DNA of 17,170 nt, taken from assembly GCA_026770585.1 (NCBI GenBank), contig MU646366.1:430352-447521 (forward strand), in the 5' to 3' direction. This document shows positions 7,518-16,700 of this stretch, piece by piece. A program made the position numbers and the translations under genes. Position 1 is the stretch's first letter, and the number at the start of each line of letters is the position of its first letter. Origin of the DNA: Baffinella frigidus. Taxonomy: Eukaryota > Cryptophyceae > Cryptomonadales > Baffinellaceae. A model generated the notes under the pieces. It saw only the letters and a list, made by a program, of their open reading frames with translations, made no database searches and was not told the DNA's origin.

Positions 7518-8436
7518 CCTGCGAGACCAGGCAGAAGCGGCAAGCTGCGCCTACTCTTCCGAGAACCAGATGGTTCCCTTCCGTGTTTGCCTGCTCTCGG
7601 CTCCTCTCAACCTTCAACGCTCGCAACCACGCGCACACGCCCGCAGATTTGCGAGCGGCTGATGGTATTCTACAGCCGCGACACACTGTGTGCCTTCCAA
7701 GCGAAGCAGAGCCCGTTCTACGAACAAGCCCTTCGCCTCCGCGCGGAATTTGTGCTTGGTATATATGACACAGGTTGCGAGGCTCGTTTTCAGTATATAC
7801 CTCCCGCAAAAGTTCGTATACTGGTTTCCAAAAAACTTCGTATACGAAAGAAAATCCTGGCGTTGGAGCCATTGGATTTTTGAAAAAACGTCAACGTCCT
7901 CTGGCTTCTCCGTCAAAGGTAGCTTCCCCCAACCTCCCGTACAGAGCCACCATAGACACGGACCGCCTGTGCCCCCCCCTCCCATCATGGTGTATATTTT
8001 TTTCTGAGTGAACCCCTCTCAAACAAAAAGGATTCTGTCCAAACATTGCAACGAACATAAAATCTGAGAGGCCACAGACCTGGCTTCTCCCTCCAAGGTA
8101 GCTTCTCCCAATCTCCCTGCAGAGCCACCAGAAACACGGACAACCTGCGCCCCCCCCACCCATCCCGACAGCTTTCGTTTCTGCGCAAATCCCTCAAAAC
8201 ACCTCTGATGTGTCCCATGCCTTGCTTCGAAGATAATCTGCAAGGCCACAAGACGTGGCTTCTCCGTACGAAGCTTCCTCCAATCATCTCCCGTGCAGAA
8301 ACCAGAGTCACGGGCCACCTTCGGCTGCTCCCCCATATGGGCAGCTTTCTCTTCTCCACGACGTTTTGATGATTCTTTCCACGCCTCGCTTGAAGACACA
8401 TCTGACTTTGTGGCTCTGCAGGACGGGGGGGTGAGG
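7518..8436. promoter_or_regulatory. Divergent intergenic region
   Basis: About 920 bp between the minus-strand calpain start and the plus-strand PDZ gene start. AT-rich patches with TATATA-like strings occur at 7757-7768, 7793-7800 and 7990-8000. A perfect 12-bp palindrome TTCGTATACGAA is at 7837-7848, with a half site TTCGTATAC at 7813. The right half is a tandem array (separate entry). Acting as a shared bidirectional promoter is inference from position only. Open frames here on both strands have no recognised content. Confidence 0.4.
7901..8430 (+). repeat. ~175-180-bp tandem repeat, about three units
   Basis: Units start near 7901, 8080 and 8255. Each has TGGCTTCTCC, then AGGTAGCTTC-like sequence, CAGAGCCACCA and a C-rich run followed by CATCC/CATC. 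A partial fourth start (TGTGGCTCTGCAGG) is near 8409. The array runs up to the first exon of the plus-strand gene, and the open frame containing that exon extends back to 8293, so the true start codon could lie within the array. Confidence 0.8.
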
Positions 8437-9316
8437 ATGTCGCTGGGAACACAAGACTCCCCAATGCGCGAGCGGCTTTCCATGCATGAGATGAGCGCCA
8501 TGTCCCCGGCCTCCAAGGGAAAGGCCCCAATCCAGCTTCCGCCGCCTCCTCAGGGCATGACCTCGGCCAACGTGGCCAAATGGCGCACCGAGATGGCAAA
8601 GATCCTCAAGAGGCGCCTCCAAGTATCGCCCCCCCTCTCAGAGCCTCGTAGCGCATCGTCCTGCAGTGCACACAGCACGGTTCCGGCGGCGGTCGCTGCG
8701 CGGTTGTGCACCTCCCCGCTGTCACCATCAGAGCAGCTGAAAGGACACCTCGGTGGAATCAGGATGAGGACCGTGTGGCGCGGTCAGCCACGAAGGATCG
8801 TGACCGCATGCAGCGCGAGGATGACAAGATCAACGCCCAGGTGCGTTGTCCCCTTGCCACTCCTCCCCTCCTGATGCGTCGACGCTGCAAAAGTCAATCG
8901 TGCGCTCGCTCGTCGAGGGGGCGGAGGAGGGCGTGATGGGGAGGATCCGCTTCATAGGGTAACAGACTGAAAACAGTGCCCTAGGCCCGCAGTTTTTGTA
9001 GGAGACCCCCTAGGCTCCTATAGCCTACCGTAGTCAATCACATCGGCTTAGTGCCCTGTTTTCAGTACGTGAGCTGTGCTCGACAGGATGTGATTACACC
9101 TTCCCGGGTCGAATCATTAGACCTTTCCGGATCTAACCAGATTGGACCTCTCCGGGTCTGATATACCTTTTTCGGCGTGGTTGAGTCATCTTCCGCGAAC
9201 AACGCCAGATAAATTAGTCAACGGTGGTACGGGGGACTCCTCTCCGGCAGGTCTCGGCATTGACGAAGCGGCTGATGGCCAACGCTCCTACGTCCGCGGG
9301 CGCCGTCACTCCCCAG
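8437..9316 (+). CDS. PDZ-gene exons 1-4 (charged helical N-terminus)
   Basis: Exon 1 gives MSLGTQDSPMRERLSMHEMS and ends in WRTEMAKILKRRLQ. Exon 2 gives DEDRVARSATKDRDRMQRED. Exon 3 (8894-8932) gives SIVRSLVEGAEEG. Exon 4 (9251-9316) gives VSALTKRLMANAPTSAGAV. All are phase 0. Introns are 140, 53, 318 and 34 nt. Exon 3 could instead run to 8958, but then the phase with exon 4 fails. The exon 3 acceptor (CAAAAG|TCA) is weak. No domain is recognised; high Arg/Glu/Lys content suggests helix. Confidence 0.6.
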
Positions 9317-10711
9317 GTTTGCTCTCTCTCTGCTCTCGACACCGAGTCAGGTGCACCTAGACGCATCGCACACGCTCCTCGCTTCGATCCTTGGTCTGCT
9401 CATCACCGCAGCGAATCTGGACAGCCTTCACATAATATGGTGTGATACGTGCGAGCTGCTCCACATCCTGCGTGTTGGTTGGGAAGTTATAGCCAAGCAA
9501 GGAGAGGCGAGCGTGGAACGAGGCGGGCACGGAGGAGCACTGCCGGCCGAGAGTGGACCTAGCTCTGCCTGGGTTCATCTGGGCTCCTCATCAAATACCT
9601 TTGATGCTCTCGCGGTGGAATTTTGGCGACACCTTGTCACGTCAACCCACACGCATCTCAACGATCCGTCGATCCTTGATGTGATACACCGTGATACTGA
9701 TTTTCGTGATGGCCCTGGAGGGTGACGAATCGCGGTGCCCTAAACCTCAAACCCTCAACCCTACACCCTAACCCTAAACCCTAAACCCTCAACCCTAAAT
9801 CCTGAACCCCAACCCCTAACCCCCAAAACCTAAACCCTAAACCCTCGCAGACACAGATCGCGTCGATGTTCGCGCACGGCGAGGACGAGTCCGAGTACGG
9901 CAGTGAGGAGGCTGCCGAGGATGAGGAGGAGGAGGTGGAGTACGTCGATTCAGAGGAGGAGGCTGAGGGTGGGGGAGAGGAGGATGGGGATCAGGAGGGG
10001 GGGGGCGCTGATGAGGTACCCCCCGCTCGATTTAATGTCGGATCATACCTGATTCAGTATCGCTTTTATGCTATGTTAGGCATTGGTTGTATACCCACGA
10101 AGTAATCTTCCGAGACGGGATTTGTGGAGGCAGGATTACAGCTATATGGTGGCATTCCTTTCCTGAGGCAGGGTGCTGTGAGTGTCAGACAGGCTTCTGA
10201 CCGGCTACAACCCATGTATGTATTCGAGAACCCCGCACAGTGTACCACCTCAACGACCTCGGCGCTCTCCCTCTAGATGCAGCCCGCGGACGACAGGCGC
10301 CCGCCCTCTTCGAAACGCCGGGTGTGCTTTCTGGAGGCCACAGCTATAAGGAGGCATTCATTTCTGGAGACAGGGGGCTGTGAGTGTCAGCCAGGCTTCT
10401 ACCCTCCGGGAAATGCCGGGTGTGAGTGCCGCTGATGCCAGGCACCTGCCTGACCCTTTACTGAGGTGTGACTGAGGTGTGACTGAGGTGTGACTGAGGT
10501 GTGACTGAAGTGTGACTGAGGTCCGACCCTTGCAGGGTGAGATGGTTCGCAAGGAGAACCGCAATCTCAACACCACCCCTGTCGCCAAGGGCGCGGCCTC
10601 GGCGCGCTGGACGCCCACGGCGGGCAGCGGGGGCGGGGGCGTCACGGTCAAGGCGGGGCCGCTCGCTGCGAGTCTGCACCAGGCCATTACTGGGCTCGAC
10701 GCTGTGGATGA

Positions 10712-10764
<53 letters not shown>

Positions 10765-13700
10765 CGTGGATGAGGTAACGCCGCACATCGGGCTACAAAG
10801 AGATTTGCGGTGGCTGAGCCACCCAGGATGGTAAGGATATCCGTGAGAACAGCCCTATGTCCCTACGGATGGCCTACCGTAGAGTGCGAGAGATTATCCG
10901 CAGTGGACTAGGTAAGACGGCGTCTCATGGTACTAGACGGTGTCTAGTGGTACTAGAGAGCGGTCGGCGTGAAGAAAACCTTTTGGTGTCGGAGTTGTGC
11001 CTGGTCAGCGGCGAGCCATTGCAATGAACACACGGTGGTTTGTGTGTGCCGAGAAGGTGAGCAACGTGCTGGCGGCGGAATAAACCTCTAAAAGCACGAA
11101 ATAGCTGCAACGGAAATCCAAATCCGACACATAAAGTATGAGATAAGGGGACTAAAAAGGTTTGGTGCCGATCAGGTGAGCAAGGTGCTAGCGGCGCGGA
11201 AGAAGCGAATCGAGGAGGCAGAGCGCTCGAAGCTCGCGCCTAACTCCAACACCACCCGCGCTGCCCAGGAGCAGGCCACCCACCTCGAGCTTCAGGTCCT
11301 TTACCTAGCTCCGTCTCAGCTTATTTGGCCTCACCAAATTGGTTAGACCAGTCTATTTTCAGCTCCAAAATTGACGGATTTGTACCATACACCCACATGT
11401 CAAGTTCAGATTAGTCAGCTAACCCGACGGAGCCAAAACCACGAGAAACGGCAGCAGACCCCCAACCTCGAGCTCCCGGTGTCATGCATGTAGTTGTTTA
11501 GTAGTTGCAATTGTTAAGTAGTTATACACTTGTAGATGCTGGCGCGAAGCCACCAACATAGTTATTGAGGTGGTATACAGTTCTACGGACTGGCACGCGG
11601 ACACGCCCTAAATGCCCGTGCTTTAATAACCGCGTTCATCCAAGACTCCCCCGCGCGTCTCTGGACACAACAGACACCCCCCGGTTAATATTTTTATGTT
11701 TTGATTGAACACCCCTTTCTTGAGGAGTTGCTGGAGGGGTGGTGGCGCCTCTCAGCAAAGGGGTGCTGGTGTCCCGCCTGACCGGTTCAGTAAACTCGCG
11801 TGCGCTCCTGGCAGCAACGAGATAGTCCTCGCGTGTTCTCCTCCCCTTAACCACCCTAACCCATAAACCATACACCATAAACCATACACCATGAACCATA
11901 AACCAGAAACCAGAAACCCTAAACCCTAAATCCTAAACTCCAAACCCTCAACACCAAACTTCACCCTCCACCCCCCAAACTCTAAACCCCAAACTCCTCC
12001 TCCCGCAGCAACTGCGGTCGTTCGAGAAGCGGATCCAGAACAAGCACCAAGCGTCCCCTGCCGCCGCCTCGCCGCCTCCTCCGCCCACCTCCTCTGGGAG
12101 GGAGCCGGCTCCCCGGGCAAGCCTCTCGGGAAGCGTCGTTGCGGTGTATCCGCTCGCGCTGCCTGGTCTGTTCCTACTTTCCTCACTGGCAGCCTCGCCC
12201 TGCACTGCACACCCTGCACTCCGCCCACCCCCGGAGGGGGGGGGCTCCCCGGGCAAGCCTCTCGGGAAGCGTGTCGGGAAGCGTCGCGGTGTATCCGCTC
12301 GTGCAACCTGGGCCGTTCCTACTTCCCCAACTGATGATGAGGGGCCTGATTCCGGCGTCAACCTGTTGGACGACCTAATTCCGGCGTCAACCTAGTTACG
12401 GTGTGCCGCAGGGTGCTACGGTAGGCGATACAGTAGAGTGCTACGGACGCCGTAATCAGGTTGACGCCGGACTTAGGGGGGACTCCCTTAGCAGCCTCAA
12501 CATACGCTGCAAATAGGCACTGGGCAGTGCGCATGCGTCCGGCAACCCACACGGTCGCTCCGGAAGAATCAGCTGCACTGAAAGCAAACACCTGACCGCG
12601 ACTAAAGGAACCCCCTTCTGGGGTAGGGAAGCTTCCCTGCGGCCTGCGGCGGCGCACGCCCCAACCACTAACCCCAAACCCAAACCAGGCGAAGGGTACG
12701 ACGAGTGCGACACATCCATGGATTTCGTGATCGATGAGATCCCCGACGCCCCGCCCCTCCCCGCCGCCCAGCCGTCACCTGCTGTTGGCCCGCCCGCTCC
12801 TGCGGCGCCGTGTGGTCTCGGCGTCGCGCTGCAGGGCATCCCTGCTGGCGGGTACGTTCCCGCGCCGCCCCTCCCCTTCCTGGAGACCAGCCGCTCCCTG
12901 CTGTCGGCCACGCGACCCCCCCCCCATGCGGCGATGTGTAGCCTCGGCGTCGCGCCCAGGGTGCGAGCGCACGCGCTCTCTAGCGCCCCCCCTCTCCCAC
13001 ACACTCCTCTGCCCCTCGTGCACGTGCATAAAGTAACGCGCCGATATTAGGGTACGTACGTCTACGGGGTAGGAGGGCCACGGCCTACCGTAGTCAACAC
13101 CGTAGACGTAACTACCCTGCATACAAGCCGTACCCCTGTCAACACCTCCCGCGCTGACCCCCTCCCCCCTCTCCCCCTCCACAGGTTCCTGATCGCAGGG
13201 CAGATCCCAGCGTCCCGAGCTCACTCAATTGCAACCCTACACCCTGAACCCTAGACCGCAACCCCTAAACCTCAATCCGTATCCACAGGTTCCTGATCAC
13301 AGGGCTGATCCCAGCGTCATCAGCGTTCCGATCAGAGCTGCTCCGGGTCGGCGATCGCGTCGAGTACATCGATGGCTGCGATGTCTGCCCCCCCCCCCCC
13401 GTCTCCACTCTGATACTTGAACCTCGGTCTCACTCCGGTTGGCCGGCGTTTCTCAAGCTGACACGCTGGGTCTGCTCTGCGGCACAGACTCGTACAAATT
13501 CTTGCGGTGACTCAAAAGTACGTTTTGCACCAGGGCTATGCGTGTGGTTCTGCAGTGTAAACATGTAGCATCGGTGTGTGACGTTGGGGATTGCTCTGGC
13601 GGCAGGTGGCGAGCCTGCCCATCGACGCGGTTGCCGCCATGCTCCTCGGCCCCCCCGCCACACAGGTCCTCCTCGAGGGACTCTCCCAGAGTCTCCAGTG

Positions 13701-16700
13701 TTGAACCATCCGACGCTTTCCCCCATACGCCTCGACGTCATCCACATCTTCCTCCGATCCGCGATCCAGATCGTCCGGGTGATGCGCAGGGGTTCGGGTC
13801 ACTCTCGCGTGCGGTTTCACATGCAGTTCCTCCTCCTTTGGGTCAGGGTTTCCAGGGTTCTCCATGAACGGTTGCGTGGTGGTGCAGGTGCTCCTCGACG
13901 TGATCCGCGACGTGGGCGGCAGCACGTCGATGCGCATCCGCGCTGGCATCTCCCGCCGCACCGGTTCGTCCTGCCCCCACGCTCATTTCCGATTTCTGGA
14001 TTTGTTACAGAGGATTCGCCGTTTTGCCGCGCTGAATCTCCTCGTATCTACGTGTGATGTATATATGTATCGATGCGAACAGGGTCGATCGCGTGTCCTC
14101 CGCGCGCACCCCCCCCCCCGTGCCCCATCACTCACTCGCTCGGTATCGCGTACTGCGGCGGGCACTGCGGCGCCAGAACAGAGATGGACCCTCCAGGCGC
14201 GTGCCAACCCCCTGCCCTAGCACGCAGTCTCTCGTTCCCGCGGAATCACTGGAACAGAGATGTTCCTCCCCTCTCGAGTGATGGTGCCCCCATTGATCAC
14301 CCGTGCCTGCGCCCCTCTCCGCATCTGCCCTGGTCAAAAACACGTCTCAGCCCGCGCGGATAACGACCCACGGCCTCCTCACGCAAACAGGATCCGAGGA
14401 CTTGATCCTAGCGTGTCCGTCGCCGCGGCGCGCCCCCGTGCCCCCCGCACGCACCACCGCGCGCATGCCCCTCCTCTGCCCAGGCACTCACTATCGCGTG
14501 CGTGCGACAGGTTCCGAGGACTTCTTGATGGCGTGTCCAGAGGCGCGACGGGCGCCCGTGGCCCCCGCGCGCACCACCGCGCCGTCGCCCCGCACCTCCG
14601 CGCCGCAGCTCCTCAGCCCCGCGCCACTGGCGGCTGCACACACGCAGGTGCGCACCACGGAATGGCCCACGTAGACCTATCCCCACGCTATTCGTGAGTA
14701 CAGAATAGGCCCCGGAAGCCCCGCGGCCCCGCCAGCTGGGAATAAGCAGGGTGCGCGCACCAGCGGTTCACCCCGGGTGCAGTCGACCAACGAGTTGTTA
14801 GGGGGTACATAATAGTGGTTAGGGGATACGGAGATCAGGGGTTCGGTGGTGGGGGGCTTGGGGGCGGGGAACGCACGCGTGCTGCTCCTCAACGAGGCAC
14901 TCCTAACCCCCACCCACCCTTGCGGCACAGGCGCGCGCATCGGCGCTCTCAGCGCAGCACCACCTCGTCGCCATCGTCCCCGCCGCGCACTCCACCCCCT
15001 CCTCCCCCTTCACCCCCTCCACGGCACTCTCCACCCCCGCCGCCGCCCCTCTCGCCACCCCCCCCCGCGCCGCCGCCCCCGCCGCCCCCCCCACCGCACC
15101 GCACCTCGCCACCCCCGTCGCGCCGCATCCCACCACCCCGTCCGCTTCGCCCGCGCCGCCCCACCAGGCACACGCCTCCCCGGCGCCGGCGCTGCTGGCC
15201 CCCTCGGGGGCGGCTGCGGCGCATGCGGCTACGGTCCATGCGGCTACGGCGGGCGGGGGGGGGGAGCGTGCGGAGGCCGTGGGGAGCCAGGCGGAGGGGG
15301 TGGCAGGGGATGGGGCGGGGGGGGCGGAGCAGTGCGGGGTTGGGTTGGGGTTCTCGTACGATCCGGCGTCTGGCGGTGAGGCTCTTTTGGCCCCTCTTGC
15401 ACGCCCTTTCTTCCTGCTCACGCCGACGTCTTGGATAAAGGCGGGTGCAAGTCACGACTGGCTTATCGGAGGGTTCCCTGGTACCACGTTAGTTCCATTC
15501 GCAATGCGGGAATCCGTGGGGTAGTCAACAGCCTGGTGTAGGGTGTAGGGTTTAGGGTTTAAACGCTCAACCCTCTCGCGCACTCAGGAGTGGTCTCGAA
15601 AGACAGGCAACCCGCCGACCCATCACGCGTGGCTCAACTCTCAACCATCAACAATCACGCCTACCCCAACACCAGGCCTGCGGGTGCGGGCCTCCGACCC
15701 ATCACGCGTGCCTAACCTCTAAACACTTCACCACTCACCACTCAACAATTACCTCGGAACCTTTTAACCTACCCCATGCACCAGGGCTGCGGGTGCGGGC
15801 GGTGACCATACACCACAACGCTGTCCCTACACCACACTCTAACCCATAACGATATCTCTGCACCAGGGTTGCGGGTGCGGGCGATGGCGCCCGGCATTGC
15901 TGCCTCCTTCTCCGAGGGCGACCACCTTGTCGAGGTACCCCCCCACCCCACCCTGCACCCTAAACCCTAAACCCTAAACCCCTAAACCCTAAACCATAAA
16001 CCATAAACACTAAACCCTAAACCCTAAACCCTAAACCGTAGAGCCTAAACCCTAAACCCGAAACCTGAAACCCGAAACCCTGAACCCTACACCCTACACC
16101 CTGACCCATACACCCTAAACCCTAAACCCTAAACCCTAAACCCTAAACCCTAAACCCCAAACCCCAAACCCCAAACCCCAAACCCCAAACCCCAAACCCC
16201 ACACCATAAAACCCTGAACCCCAACTCGCAAATCTTCACACCATCGCTCCCTTGACTGTAACCGCTACACCAGGTGGACGGTATCCGAGTGGACACACAC
16301 GCGATGGTGGCAGCGTCCCTGCTGAGGGGCGCTCCGGGATCGCGTGTGACACCTTACGCATCTTCACCCCCCCCACCCTTCAACCATACATGCTCCACAC
16401 CAGGTGGACGGTATCCGGGTGGACACAAACGCGATGGTGGCGGCATCACTCCTGTGGGGCGCGCCGGGGTCTCGGGTGACGCTGCGCGTGGCGCATCCGA
16501 GTCCTGACGCGCGCGCCGCGACCCTTCTCTCCGCGACGCTGGTGCGTCCTCACTCGCGCACTGACTAACTAAGTGGCCAAGTAGCGCCGCGCTCCGCACG
16601 ACCCTTCTCTCCGCGACCCTACTGCGTGCTTGCTAACTCACTCACTCACAAACTCACTAGCACCGCGCCCCACCGCCCCCAACAACTCGCTCTGTCTCAG

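Noticed and set aside
7443-8011. Overlapping plus- and minus-strand open frames between the two genes
   Set aside because: No domain or consistent splice pattern. Low-complexity and AT-rich patches suggest regulatory or repeat DNA.
10512-10778. Leu/Ser repeat protein from the TC microsatellite
   Set aside because: The frame crosses a clear donor (GATGAG|GTTATC), and the repeat lies in the intron.
14815-15455. Long open frames on both strands (Pro-rich, Arg-rich and Gly-rich proteins)
   Set aside because: These are by-products of extreme GC content. The third forward frame links to PDZ2 and keeps splice phase.
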